Source of the DNA: Ampelocalamus luodianensis
Taxonomy: Eukaryota > Streptophyta > Magnoliopsida > Poales > Poaceae
NCBI GenBank assembly: GCA_036346255.1
Contig: CM070636.1
Location: 28,527,539-28,591,538, forward strand
Reading direction: 5' to 3'
Length of the DNA: 64,000 bases
Made by a program: the position numbers and the translations under genes. Numbering within the stretch: the first letter of the stretch is position 1; each line of letters starts with the position of its first letter. Below, piece by piece: positions 10,639 through 23,719 of the stretch. A model generated the notes under the pieces. That model had not been told where the DNA came from, searched no databases, and saw only the letters and a list, made by a program, of their open reading frames with translations.

Positions 10639-11761
10639 TAAGTGCACCAACAATACAAGTCTATTGATAATAATCAATCAAGCATGGACTTGTAACCAAT
10701 TCAATTTAAACAATGTAAATGATACTATTGCAATCATACACAAGGAATAAGCAATTTAATACAAGGTATATAAATTTCACAAAGTAAAGCATATGAAAGC
10801 TAATCACAAATAGCACACGGGACACAATGATGTTTTACCGTGGTGGTTGGAGACTTGCCAGTCTCCCATAATCCACGTTGAGGTAAGTTCAACCTTTTGG
10901 ATCGGCTCCAAAGCGCGAGCAACACCTCAGAGGTAAGTCCAAACCACTTGGACCGGTTCCAACCGAACCAACACCTCTAGCGAGTTCAACCGCTTGAACC
11001 GACTCCAACTTGAACTTATCACCTCAATCCACTAGGGTTGCTCTTACTCCGCTCCGGAGATGGCGAGCACCAAGCCACTCACAAATCGCCCGGGTCTTCT
11101 CACAAGCTTCACTTGAGAAGATCACCGACGCACAACGCCTCCACGCCGTCTAGGTGTCGGCAAACACCAAGAGTAACAAGTCTCCAACTTTCACTTGAAC
11201 CAATCAAGTGTCAAAGCTCGTGGATACTAAATCCACCACCTAATGCAACACATGCAATAGGATTTGCCTCTCAAACCTCACTAAGTGCAACACATGCACA
11301 AATGGGAGTAGAGGGCTTGCTCTTAGCTCAAAGGAACTCAATGGGATGCCAAAGATTGTCTCTCAATCGGCCAAGGGGTATTTATAGCCCCACAACAAAA
11401 ACTAGCCGTTGGGAGCTGAAATCAGCAAAACTAGCCGTTCTGACCTTGGTGCGGTACTACCGCATTATACGGGTGGTACTACGCGCTCTTGCGGTACTAC
11501 ATGATTATACGGCGGTACTACCGCAGCCCAATTTTCAGCACAGACCACACTCGGTAAAAAGGTCATAACTTTTGACTCCGATGTCGGAATTGAGTGATCT
11601 TGGACTCTATTGAAAGCTTATTCAGAGGGATACACAATCCACCAATTTGATTGATCTGAAACACATTTGATCAAATCAAAAAGCTCAACTCAAAAGAGCC
11701 ACTACCATGGTCTAAGTCCAAAGAAATAGCAACAAGCAATCTTAGACCATGTCAAGGGTAT

Positions 11762-11940
11762 ACACATGAATCTTAACCATTTGCAAAACACATTTGCAAA
11801 CATAGATTATGCCACAAGGAGTAGGTATATGGACTTCAATCATTTGCAAAACACATTTGCAAAGCATAGTCACATGTTACAAGGATTAAATGCACGAGCT
11901 TCGGCTATTTGCAAAACACATTCGCAAATAATAGCATCAT
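11762..11940. repeat. Three-unit tandem repeat with TTTGCAAA palindromes (B LTR)
   Basis: Three diverged units of about 66-69 bp, each holding ATTTGCAAAACACATT(T/C)GCAAA. That is two TTTGCAAA (or TTCGCAAA) self-complementary octamers separated by ACACA. The same array is at 28965-29140 in the other LTR. The open frame across it is a by-product of the 3n unit length. Confidence 0.7.
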
Positions 11941-13239
11941 GCCACGATGAGCTAGAGCAAACACAATGAGCTATCAACACATGACTAACTCAAGATACTA
12001 GACAAGACCCTCTTAATGATGCGACAACCTATTCTAGCAATCCGGTCTTCCAACCAAACACCAAGACCGGTAAAAGACTAGGAACACATCCTTAGCCCTA
12101 GCTAGTCATACCTTTGCCTTGAGCATCTTCTTGAAGGTTGATGACGCACATCTTCACTTCAAGTCCGGGTCATCATCTTGATATGCATCAACCCATGATG
12201 CATCCTTTACTTGACCTCAATCAACATATGAAGAGTCTTCTCTTGACTTGATGATCAACTCATGATCATCTCTTCTTCGAGATCTTGATATACATCAACA
12301 CATGATGCATCCTCTTCTTGAATCTTGACTTGATGACGATCAACTCATGATGCCATCCGAAGTCTTCATCACCCTGAAACATAACCTATTTATCCAACTC
12401 ATGGAAAATGTTAGTCCCACAATGTCATTAACATTAATTAACAAGATATACCTGCATAAATGCTTTTGAACAAGCCATTACTAACAGGTGCGGTATTACC
12501 GCCAACTAGCATCCGGTAATACCGCTCTCTGGTAGTACCGTTTCTCAGATGCAGTACTACCGATTTCCAGAGGCTCGAGAAATACAGAAAAATACCTTCT
12601 CTGGAATTTACATACGCCAACATATTTGCGGTCATACAGCTCTGTGGTAGTTCCGCCACATGAACTCGGTACTCTTGCTTCACCTCAAAGCAAACCAAGT
12701 CCAAAAGCAATGCTATCTGGAATTTTCATACCGCATGAAATCGGTACATCACGGTGCGTACTACAGCGCATACAACGCCGGTACTACCGTATTTCGAAGC
12801 TTTTAAATGCAATGCATGACTCCTTTGTCTTGAGTCATGTCGATCTTTTATCACCCTTGCATTTCCTTTTTATGTCATCACTCAAACTCCGGGACTAAGC
12901 CTTGAAACATCTTAGCACACATGTTAGTCCCACAACATAATTTCAAATAATTTAATGTAATTGGTATGAGTATATATAAACACGAAGTTATATATATACT
13001 CAAGAGTTATGTTTCAAAGTAGATCACAAGGGTCAATACTAATGAAACAACAAGACCATGAGTATATATAAACTACACAAGTTATATATACTACAAGTAT
13101 ATACGAACTACACAAGTTGTATATATTAAATATGTGTGTATACAAACTACACAAGTTGTATATACTCACATGAATATATTAACTACACAACTTAGATATA
13201 CTCAAGGATATATGAACTACACAAGTCTCATATGCTCAC

Positions 13240-13244
13240 ATACA
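13240..13244. repeat. Target-site duplication ATACA, left of element E
   Basis: ATACA is repeated at 22316-22320 right of E. The uninterrupted copy of B's LTR (about 30446-30450) has a single ATACA between CTCAC and AGTATATATG, which proves the insertion site. Confidence 0.95.
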
Positions 13245-15740
13245 TGTAACACCCCGGCTCACAATGAGTCTGGAATGCTACTGGAATTAAAAAAATTAAA
13301 CTAAAACTAATTACAAATTTTCGGCATAACCTCCTTCGTATAGTTAACTATACCGAGGTCTCAACAATTAATCATGGCACTTAACAATATCTTCATAATC
13401 AAGTTCACACAAGCATGCAAGATGATCGAATAAACATAGTCAAGTCTTACTATTCTCATTATCACAATTAACACAATACTCAAAACCATCTATGGGTGAT
13501 TCTCAAGCAGTTTACTTATTCCTGAAATGAAACTAAATGGCAACGCCTGAAAGTCGTGAGGCAGTGAGTGCATCCAACATCTACTCCCTCCCATGCATGT
13601 CATTCCTGCCGGTTGTACCTAAAACACATCAAAGCAAGAGTGAGCCCAAAGACTCAGCAAGTACCAACAAGGCTAAGCAAGTTATCATTCATAGCTTCAA
13701 TAATCCAAGATAAACAATGCACCAAAGTATAGCCTTCATGCTCATGTGAATGCAACCAATGCAATGCACCTTTTCAACTTTATCTCTTTTCGTATTTTAC
13801 CGGTAATGCGGGGTATACAACCGTCGCTGTATACCCTTGCCTGTGCCCTCTGGCACAGGGACCAAGAGCCTATACACCACATGTATAGGGACCTTTGCCC
13901 ATCATCTGAATGATGGGGACCGCTTTGCTCATAGCCCACATTCCACCAATGTGGGGACCTCAAGCCCGTCAATACATGACGGGGACCTCAATGAAATGCA
14001 TGCTTGGTCACCACGTGACCAAGCTTCAGCATGATCTCAATATGCACATGCACGACATCTATTCATCATCAATATACCAAGTACAATAACATCGGACATG
14101 AATAGAGCATAATCATACTTGGAGCATTCACCAATCTCAATATAAACATCATGCCAGCAACCTTACTTCGCTATCATATACCAAAAACATGCATATATGA
14201 CCAAGTCTCCAACACGTTTGAAACATGCAATTGCCCCATGCCCACACTTTTCATACCCAAGAATTTAACATGTACATAACAACATGTAAGATTTAGCAAC
14301 GCTCAAGGGAAACATTAACCATAGCTTGCATTCATCAAGATAAAAGGAAAACTCATTGCACTAACATTCGTGCAAGGCTACAGCTAGCAATCACAACAAT
14401 CTTATCATACAACCGAAAATACGCTATAACCCGAATACTTGCCTCAACCGTGCGAGCGGCGGACCTTGAAGTGGGTGCTGCCCTTGGGATCTCGCTGCCA
14501 CCTGGACAAGAAGATAACCCCAAACTAAGACTAGCATACTGGACCAAAATCATACATAACATTACAATCGAAATCGCTAACTTCTTATCATTTCTAACTT
14601 TTCTAATTTCTAGCGATCGGTCACTGCTGACAGCAGACTTCAAAAACTCATAACTTTCTGCTCAGGAGTCCAAATAGGATGATCTTGGACATTCTGGAAA
14701 GGTAATTAAAATGTCTAAATAAACTTAGTTGGGGATACCCTCTAATTCGGCCATCTACCAGTCCTACCAATCTATTTAATTAGAGCAAACATTTCACGTC
14801 GGGTTTCTGAACAGCGACAAAGAAACTATCATAACGTTCTCTACGTTCGTCCGAATTTAGTGATATTTAGTTTTCCTGAAAGCTAAGAGGATTAGCCTAG
14901 TTTTTCGTTATGGTGAGACCCTCTGGAAACCCCCCTAAATATGCGCTTCTATCAGGTTAACCAACACTAGCAATTCTGCTTCTCTCCAGAAAGACAGAAA
15001 TACTAAGAAATTCATAACTTTGGCTACCGAAGTCCGAATGACTTGATTTCTGTCGGCAATGAAAGGTAACTACGATATCTACAACTTTCTAGGAGACACC
15101 CAGACCCAATTCTGCCTCTAACCTAATCAAAATCAACAATCTTCTCTGTTGCAGAAAACCGACGAACTGACAACCAAAAATGTACAACTAGAAAACGACC
15201 CCAAAACAAAGAATCACGGGTTACCCTTGCCGAAACGACGAAGGCACGCTGCGCGGATGATGATCATCACGAGTTCCCGGTTGCGGATCCTTCTTCCCTC
15301 TCCCTTTCTTCTCTTCCTTCTTCCCTTCTCTTCTTTTCTTCCTTCTTTTCTCTTCCTCTTGGCCGCCAACAGAGGAGATCCTTCTTCCATCACTTGGCCG
15401 GCAACAATGGGGACTAGGGAGGGTGCAAGGGAGAGTAACCAGGAGGGAGGTTGGGGCGCAAGGGTGGAGGAGAGGAGGGGTGGGGAAAGTGGCGGCACAA
15501 GGCGGGAGAGGTGGGAGAGTGGGGTGCGGCTAGGGTTTTGGGGAGTGGCGCCCCTGGCGGCCACCCCTTGCCCTCATGGGCGGGGCCCAAGCCAGGTTGT
15601 GCTACAAATGACGTTTTCCCCCCTTTCTAATTGTTGTATTGAGCATTTTCCAGGTGGTCCTTCCCGTAAATCCATTTAATTCTCTCCCGAATAAATAACC
15701 TCTCCCGGCTATTTGCTTAACTCACTTTCGGGATATCACA
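13245..15740 (-). mobile_element. Element E 3' LTR (2496 bp)
   Basis: Starts TGTAACACCCC and ends TATCACA on the plus strand. It aligns end to end with 19813-22315 with scattered substitutions and short indels. It holds the seven-hairpin row (13811-14024) and a 70-bp pyrimidine tract (about 15290-15362). The 176-codon frame at 15149-15679 is low-complexity Ser/Phe/Leu and Gly/Arg sequence without conservation in the other LTR copy, so I do not call it a gene. Confidence 0.92.
13811..14024. repeat. Row of seven hairpins, five followed by GACC (E 3' LTR)
   Basis: Stems (bp) and positions: 13811-13836 (8, GGGTATAC), 13840-13859 (8, CCTGTGCC), 13869-13889 (8, CCTATACA), 13898-13917 (8, CCCATCAT), 13935-13955 (8, CCCACATT), 13965-13983 (7, CCCGTCA), 14002-14024 (10, GCTTGGTCAC). 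Loops are 3-10 nt. Stem sequences all differ, yet hairpins 2 to 6 are each followed directly by GACC. Spacers are 3, 9, 8, 17, 9 and 18 nt. The other LTR has the same row. Confidence 0.85.
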
Positions 15741-15753
15741 TTCTACCCCCCTT
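15741..15753 (-). other. Polypurine tract of element E
   Basis: AAGGGGGGTAGAA on the minus strand directly next to the LTR edge at 15740, the expected place for the plus-strand primer of reverse transcription. Confidence 0.75.
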
Positions 15754-18700
15754 AAACAGAATTCGACCCCGAATTCTACCTGTCATCTACTCGAAAACAA
15801 CAACAACCACAACTGAAAACCAAAGACCAACAAATGTACCCGACGTGAACATATCATCCAAACGTATACCCATGTCTAAACCTCAACACTCTCTCTGACC
15901 TTCCCAGGTACTCACTTAACACCAGAACATACATGACGTTACGTACTCCGCGTACGGACTCGAGGCGATCTGGCGTACGCCAACTAGCGAGAACAAGCCA
16001 AAGTATCTTGGGTTAAACTTCCCAAAGATACCGAACCACCACGACATACACACGTAACACGAAACCATCGTTCCACCTTTTAAATGAACTCTTCATCAAG
16101 CAAGGATCACCTCCTTTAACGAAAACACACATGAACTCGCTTTAAACACACTCTTTTACCGACATAGCCCAAGCGAAAAAGAACTCTCGTCGCTACCAAA
16201 CGTTACCAACTCGAAGATGAAAAGTCAAATCCAGAAATAGGAATTCATCACATAAACTATTTCCATTTTCCAAGTGGCAGTTTGCGAATAAGCGTCACGA
16301 AAACCAAATGAGAAATCACTCGAAAGCCCAAATCAAATATTCCTTTATTCCCTCTGAACTGGAAAGAATCACACACGCCAACGTAAATGTCGAGCTCAAC
16401 TTACGATAATCAATGGTCAACAGCACAGAACTCAAACGAGAATCAGGAAAACGATTCACTTCTTGAAGAAACATCAATTTATCAGTTTCTCTTTTAAGAC
16501 CAAAATTTCCTTCAAACTATGGAATCCCAATCATCGCACAACACACTAACTTGTTACTCTTAACTTGGCGATCTCAACGCCAAGCCCAAATCGAAACACC
16601 TCGTCTACACCTTTGAAGAGGGACTCTGATGATTTCACAAAACATTCTCTAACCAATTTCCTTTACTGTCAGAATTCATTTGACAGATGGCACTCAGAAA
16701 GTATCCCCAAATTAGATCTCTCACACGATCATATCACCTCAACCCTTTTGAGAACAAACATCTCAGATTTCACATCACACACTCTCATGTACTACATCAG
16801 AAGAGTGTTATCGACGATCATCCCACTGTTCGCAATCCACCCTTATTCTACTTCCTCTACACATAATCTTTGGGCGACTCAAAGTCCTAGCATAGCAATG
16901 CAAAGTCCACATTTAACCTCTAAGACTCTTGCAACTAACTTCTCATGTAAAAGATAGGGAAATTCTCAAATTAAATCCCTAAAATTTCACAATTCCAACA
17001 TACTCACTCCTTAACATCAACATGAAAAAAATTTCTTGACCCGTTTACCTTTACAAATATTGTAACTCCCAGAAGGTTACTCATTTAAAACCAAATCACT
17101 CTTGACATTACTCAACATTTTCTATTATCCCATTAATTGACATGACGATTCGTTTACTTTGTAATCCCACTCTCATTAAACCACATCATCAAGAATAACC
17201 ATTCACAACCTCGCATTACTACCAAATTTCGATACTCTATAAAATTGATCAAGATTTCCATACTCTCAGTAATTCTAATGTTCCACCCTAAGTGAACAAT
17301 AGATCTTGGATCACAATCACTATAGGTTCTACTAGCTGTAACAATGCAATCAGTTTAACCCCATAAGACAATCTTCCATTGAGATAGACTTCTCTCAAAG
17401 AACTATATTACGAAATTATTTCATCCTCTAATGCTCATCGAATTACTTAAAACCCAAGTTTCACAACTACAATTAATAAACACCTCAGAAGACTCAGGTG
17501 AAACGAATGGGTTGATTCTTCCTCAAAAGAAAGAGCGAATGGAATCAAATTTTTTTCTTATCAACTTGGAAAACATGTGCCACCGCAGTGAACACAAGAC
17601 CAAGGAAAACTGTCACTTAGGCCAAGAACTCGAAAAAACATAAGGGAAAGTCAACAGTCGAGGGCTCAAGCCCTACTGAAAGCGAATACCAAACCACGAA
17701 TGAGAAGAAGGTAATGCCCTTTGTAAATTGATAAACTCTTATGGAACAACTGCATAAGGTTCAAGCACACTCAAATAAACTGCAAGATGCGAAATGACTT
17801 AAATTTCAAACACTTATTCTTCACTCCTTCCTTTAACAAGGAAAGTTATTCTCTGTGATTACTACATCACTTTGCCAGCTTAAACAAGATAAGCTTTTAA
17901 GACCATATCATAGGAGCCACTTAAGAACCAATAAAATCTTTCAATATGTCACCTGGTCGAAGCAAACTCAATCACCTCTTAGCTCAAATCGCAATTTCTT
18001 GCAGGTAATCTTACTAATATTAAGTATAATACACTCTAGACACGAATCCTTATCATCTACTATTCCATTAGAAAGCCCCCAAAGTTTCATCAAATGTTCC
18101 CATACTATCATTTCATCCCATCTTCAAAATGAGAGTATACCAAAACCAAACAACATCACTACATCAACCTCTTAAGTTTAGAAGCGGTCTACTACCCAAT
18201 TGAAAAGCTCCTACCAAAACTCTTTCATCAAAGACACATTATCAACCGTTTAATTCACAATTAGATGGGCATAAGCCTCCTATTACATCATATCATTGCA
18301 ACTTTTAGTAATGCTCAACACCAAACTTCAGCACACAATAGTTGTACTCCAACCATTACTGTTATCGACTAGTTTCATTATGAGATCTAGTTGCTACCTA
18401 TTTTCCTCTCCAAATCACATAAGTATTTACAAGCACATATTCAATTGTTCCTCCTCATATTTAGATTTCGACAACATACACTAGAACTCCAAAAATCAAA
18501 ATCTTCTATCGATCAAAAGTCTCAACAACACTATAACCAGATTCATCGTGTTATTCTATTTAAAAGAACCATACAGAGTTCCTCCCATAAATTCATATCC
18601 ACTGATCTTCAATCCGTCCCATCGTTTGCACACAATTCCAACAATGAATCGTACTAAGAAATATGTAAATCTAGCATTTACTCTAGTTTCCCTCTCCACA

Positions 18701-19798
18701 CAATTAAATTAATCCATTGGTACCAGAGAACCCAACAAGTTTAGCAACCTAAACGATTTTAATGGTCAGACTAATTCATCAATGTTCCATACTTCTTAAT
18801 ATCTCTTCTGACTCCAAATACGTATGGACATACTCTCAGTCACTACTCATATGCACAGTTCATCAAGAACTAGTAAAAATCAACATCAACTTAATCAATT
18901 TCACATCCAGGGTTACTAATTAATATTAATTATGCATCACACCAATGGCTCAACTTGATACCCATACCATATCAAGTTTGTTGATTACAATCTCGGATTT
19001 AACCATAACAAGGTATCACAACATGATTCTAGCAATTTCCAACAGAGAAAAGATGCCTTAAACTTCAACACTCGGTATAATCCAAAAGGAACACATAGAG
19101 CCAAAGCTTCCTCATGCTAACCAACTTGCAACAGAAAACTCTCAATACCCAACTATCAAACGAATAAATGAGTCGTTCTTTGCTAAAGAGAAAGAAGGAA
19201 CAACCAAGAAATTATCAATAATTGTCAATTGAGAAAGATCACAAGTAGCGACTCAACAGTCGAAAAAAATAATACTTGTTTCAGAGAACCATTAGAGACC
19301 ATTAAAACACAACAACTACCACGAACCACGAACCCAAGAGAAAATTCATCATCCACCACAGAACAAGAATTTGCCAAGATTGAGGTCAAGAAAGAAATCA
19401 ACTTTCTAGAACAGCTCACGCTCAACTCCTGCAACTATGGTATTGGGGGTAACTACTCTATTCGTCTACCACGAACGGTGGTATAACGACAAAGTTCAAG
19501 GTCACAACCACGGCCTCCACTTCTTAACAACCTTATCGACACACATAGACAATATAATCAAATATGATTATACAGGATCATCTCGAGGCGATCATAGAAT
19601 CGATTCATAGATATAGAATATCATAACCCATCATATCATAGTTTAACAACAAGAAAGATAGCACAGAGGCAATTCAACAATTGCTCAACAAATGAAACAT
19701 ATCAACAGATAATGCGGAAGCAATGTAATTCCCAACCCCACCTACTGTGCACAGTGTGTCAATTTAATATTTTTCTATTAACCACGGACCTAAAGCCC

Positions 19799-19810
19799 GC
19801 TCTGATACCA
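19799..19810 (-). other. Primer-binding site of element E
   Basis: Reads TGGTATCAGAGC on the minus strand, the initiator-Met tRNA complement, two bases from the LTR edge at 19813. Confidence 0.9.
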
Positions 19811-19812
19811 AC

Positions 19813-22315
19813 TGTAACACCCCGGCTCACAATGAGCCTGGAATGCTACTGGAATTAAAAAAATTAAACTAAAACTAATTACAAATTTTTGGCATAACCT
19901 CCTTCGTATAGTTAACTATACCGAGGTCTCAACAATTAATCATGGCACTTAACAATATCTTCATAATCAAGTTCACACAAGCATGCAAGATGATCGAATA
20001 AACATAGTCAAGTCTTACTATTCTCATTATCACAATTAACACAATACTCAAAACCATCTATGGGTGATTCTCAAGCAGTTTACTTATTCCTGAAATGAAA
20101 CTAAATGGCAACGCCTTAAAGTCGTGAGGTAGTGAGTGCATCCAACATCTACTCCCTCCCATGCATGTCATTCCTGCCGTTTGTACCTAAAACACATCAA
20201 AGCAAGAGTGAGCCCAAAGACTCAGCAAGTACCAACAAGGCTAAGCAAGTTATCATTCATAGCTTCAATAATCCAAGATAAACAATGCACCAAAGTATAG
20301 CCTTCATGCTCATGTGAATGCAACCAATGCAATGCACCTTTTCAACTTTATCTCTTTTCGCATTTTACCGGTAATGCGGGGTATACAACCGTCGCTGTAT
20401 ACCCTTGCCTGTGCCCTCTGGCACAGGGACCAAGAGCCTATACACCACATGTATAGGGACCTTTGCCCATCATCTGAATGATGGGGACCGCTTTGCTCAT
20501 AGCCCACATTCCACCAATGTGGGGACCTCAAGCCCGTCAATACATGACGGGGACCTCAACGAAATGCATGCTTGGTCACCACGTGACCAAGTTTCAGCAT
20601 GATCTCAATATGCACATGCACGACATCTATTCATCATCAATATACCAAGTACAATAACATCGGACATGAATAGAGCATAATCATACTTGGAGCATTCACC
20701 AATCTCAATATAAACATCATGCCAACAACCTTACTTCGCTATCATATACCAAAAACATGCATATATGACCAAGTCTCCAACACGTTTGAAACATGCAATT
20801 GCCCCATGCCCACACCTTTCATACCCAAGAATTTAACATGTACATAACAACATGTAAGATTTAGCAACGCTCAAGGGAAACATTAACCATAGCTTGCATT
20901 CATCAAGATAAAAGGAAAACTCATTACACTAACATTCGTGCAAGGCTACAGCAAGCAATCACAACAATCTTATCATACAACCGAAAATACGCTATAACCC
21001 GAATACTTGCCTCAACCGTGTGAGAACGGCGGACGCTGAAGTGGGTGCTGCCCTTGGGATCTCTGCCACACTGGACAAGAAGATAACCCCAAACTAAGAC
21101 TAGCATACTGGACCAAAATCATACATAACATTACAATTGAAATTGCTAACTTCTTATCATTTCTAACTTTTCTAATTTCTAGCGATCGGTCATCACGATG
21201 CAGACTTCAAAAACTCATAACTTTCTGCTCAGAGTCCAAATAGGATGATCTTGGACATTCTAGAAAGGTAATTAAAATGTCTAAATAAACTTAGTTGGGG
21301 ATACCTCTAATTCGGCCATCTACCAGTCCTACCAATCTATTTAATTAGAGCAAATATTTCACGTCGGGTTTCTGAACAGCGACAAAGAAACTATCATAAC
21401 TTTCTCTACGTTCGTCCGAATTTAGTGATCTTTAGTTTTCCTGAAAGCTAAGAGGATTAGCCTAGTTTTTCGTTATGGTGAGACCCTCTGAAACCCCTAA
21501 ATATGCGCTTCTATCAGGTTAACCAACACTAGCAATTCTGCTTCTCTCCAGAAACACAGAAATACTAAGAAATTCATAACTTTGGCTACCGAAGTCCGAA
21601 TGACTTGATTCTATCAGCAATGAAAGGTAACTATGATATCTACAACTTTCTAGGAGACACCCAGACCCAATTCTGCCTCTAACCTAATCAAAATCAACAA
21701 TCTTCTCTGCTGCAGAAAACCGACGAACTGACAACCGAAAATGTACAACTAGAAAATGACCCCAAAACAAAGAATCACGGGTTACCCTTGCCGAAACGAC
21801 GAAGGCACACTGCGCGGATGATGATCACCACGAGTTCCCGGTTGCGGATCCTTCTTCCCTCTCCCTTTCTTCTCTTCCTTCTTCCCTTCTCTTCTTTTCA
21901 TCCCTTCTTTTCTCTTCCTCTTGGCCGGCCAACAAAGGAGATCCTTCTTCCATCACTTGGCCGGCAACAATGGGGACTAGGGGAGGTGCAAGGGGAGAGT
22001 AACCAGAGAGGAGGTTGGGCGCAAGGGTGGAGGAGAGAGGGGGTGGGAAAGTGGCGGCACAAGGGGGGAGAGGTGGGAGAGTGGGGTGCGGCTAGGGTTT
22101 GGGGGGGGAGTGGCGCCCCCCCCCTTGGCCGGCCACCCCCTTGCCCTCATGGGCCGGGGCCCAAGCCCAGGTTGTGCTACAAATGATGTTTTCCCCCCTT
22201 TCTAATTGTTGTATTGAGCATTTTTCAGGTGGTCCTTCCCGTAAATCCATTTAATTCTCTCCCGAATAAATAACCTCTCCCGGCTATTTGCTTAACTCAC
22301 TTTCGGGATATCACA
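19813..22315 (-). mobile_element. Element E 5' LTR (2503 bp)
   Basis: TGTAACACCCC to TATCACA on the plus strand. It is nearly the same as 13245-15740. The copies differ by short indels (for example after GTGAGACCCTCTG, and in the G-rich stretch 22020-22150) and a few substitutions. The hairpin row is at 20379-20592. Confidence 0.92.
20379..20592. repeat. Second copy of the seven-hairpin row (E 5' LTR)
   Basis: Same seven stems and GACC linkers as 13811-14024. Only the outermost base pair of the last stem is lost (AAGC to AAGT). In sense orientation the row starts about 570 bp from the primer site, so it probably lies in the transcribed leader (R/U5). Confidence 0.85.
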
Positions 22316-22320
22316 ATACA
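22316..22320. repeat. Target-site duplication ATACA, right of element E
   Basis: Partner of 13240-13244. Confidence 0.95.
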
Positions 22321-23087
22321 AGTATATATGAACTACACAAGTTATATATACCAAATATGAGTGTATACAAACTACACAAGTTGTATATACTCATATGAAT
22401 ATATTAACTACGCAACTTAAATATATTCAAGGATATATGAACATCCATGAACTACACAAGTTTCATATGTTCTCATATACTCATATGAATATACTAACTA
22501 CACAAGTTAAATATATTCAAGGATATGTTTCAAAGTAAAGATCCTTAATATATGTGGAAAGAGAATATGGATCAATACTAATGAAACATCAAAATATAGA
22601 ATGGACTCCCCCTAAATGTGTGCATACACAAATGTGTAATGGAAACATATGCACATATCCAAGTTAAACTTTTTGGTGGAGTTTATCCTATATTTTGGAT
22701 CCGAGGAATGCAACAAGATATAATAAAACGAAGTAGAATGCATACCTCTTGTATTTCTATCTTTATATCCAAACGAGACTAAGCAATAGATAATCAATAG
22801 AATTGTTAGTCTCACAAATAGATTGTCATTTATGAATACATACCTGTTTGGATTTTTTGCTTTTATATCCAAGCTGAGACTAAGCATGATATAACAATAA
22901 GAGTATTAGTCTCACAAGTGCATTTGTCATTAATCACTTAATCACTTGCATGCCTTCATGATTTTCACCTTTATATCCAAATAAGACTACACAATATGTA
23001 TATCAATAAAAGTGTTAGTCTCCCAATTAGATTTATCATTAATCAACAAAACTCCATTACCACATAATGGCGGATCTAGATCTTTCA
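22321..23087 (-). mobile_element. Element B 3' LTR, second segment
   Basis: Continues B's LTR after E and matches about 30451-31214 to its end GATCTTTCA at 23087. It holds the rest of the ACTACACAAG hairpin row (to about 22525). Confidence 0.92.
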
Positions 23088-23101
23088 ATCTCCCCCTTTT
23101 T
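23088..23101 (-). other. Polypurine tract of element B
   Basis: AAAAAGGGGGAGAT on the minus strand, adjacent to the 3' LTR edge at 23087. Confidence 0.85.
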
Positions 23102-23719
23102 GGTGATTGATGACAAATCCATCATTAATAGCAACATTTGGATATAAGTCAACATATGATAAGAAAGAAACCATATTTGACTATATGTATGCACAAAACT
23201 TAGAGAAAGAATTCTCCCAATTAAGGCATCACAAGAGATATCAAATAAGAACATCCAAATGTAGCTCATACAAATTCTCCCCCTTTTGGCATTAACCACC
23301 AAAAATCCAAAACAAATCTTAAGCCAAAAGGGAGTCTCTGTAAAAACCATAGAGCTAGGCAATAGAATTCATTATTTTGATCATCGAAATATTCTCCCCT
23401 TTTATGATCTATGCAAGATATAAGGTGAGAACATTCTCCCTAAACCTTTTCTTTTTATGTTCTCCAAAAGTATTCTCTCACTTTTGGACTAAACATAAGA
23501 TAGGGTGAACTCACAAGAGAGAATCCAAAAGAATTGATCCAAATCAACTTTCTCCTTTTTGGCATAAACACCAAAAGATCTAAAATAAAGCGAAACCAAA
23601 AGGGAGTCTTTTCAAATTAGTTTTCCCATATATTAGTATACCAATTTTTAAAACTACAAGGTTTTCAATAAAAAAATTTAAATATTTTAGGAAAACTCCC
23701 CCTTACACAAAGGTTCTAC

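Larger units (their letters stand above)
10639..13244 (-). mobile_element. Element B 3' LTR, first segment
   Basis: Matches 27866 to about 30455 of the complete B LTR. It has more small deletions and CG losses than the other copy, for example in the GGTACTACC repeats at 11449-11525 and 12478-12795. The TATAAATA box (minus) is at 11379-11386. It ends in the ATACA target site where E is inserted. The ACTACACAAG hairpin row begins at 12967 and is cut by E. Confidence 0.9.
15741..19812 (-). other. Internal region of element E: no coding capacity
   Basis: No frame reaches 150 codons with recognisable motifs. The longest (16565-16957, plus) is Ser/Thr/His-rich and looks like chance. The plus strand is visibly rich in A and C and poor in G over most of the region, so the sense (minus) strand is T/G-rich. 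No long tandem repeat was seen. I see nothing that explains its conserved length other than serving as packaged RNA. Confidence 0.75.
13245..22315 (-). mobile_element. Element E: large non-autonomous LTR retrotransposon without coding capacity (LARD-like)
   Basis: Two near-identical LTRs (13245-15740 and 19813-22315) flank a 4.07 kb internal region. The primer site (19799-19810) and polypurine tract (15741-15753) set minus orientation, and the 5-bp TSD is ATACA. No gag or pol motif was found on either strand, which fits the definition of LARDs, and these depend on a partner for enzymes. The first bases after the polypurine tract (TTCGACCCCGAATTC then TCTACTCG) resemble the pol-end region of gypsy element D (TCTCGACCCGAGATTC then TCTACTCG), so a gypsy chromovirus ancestor is likely. 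Confidence 0.88.

Noticed and set aside
11038..11568. 176-codon plus frame in B's LTR
   Set aside because: The corresponding stretch of the other LTR (28267-28795) breaks into several frames. It is antisense to the element and has no motif.
15149..15679. 176-codon plus frame in E's LTR
   Set aside because: Low-complexity pyrimidine-tract translation. The equivalent region of the other LTR (21720-22190) is frameshifted, so it is not under coding constraint.
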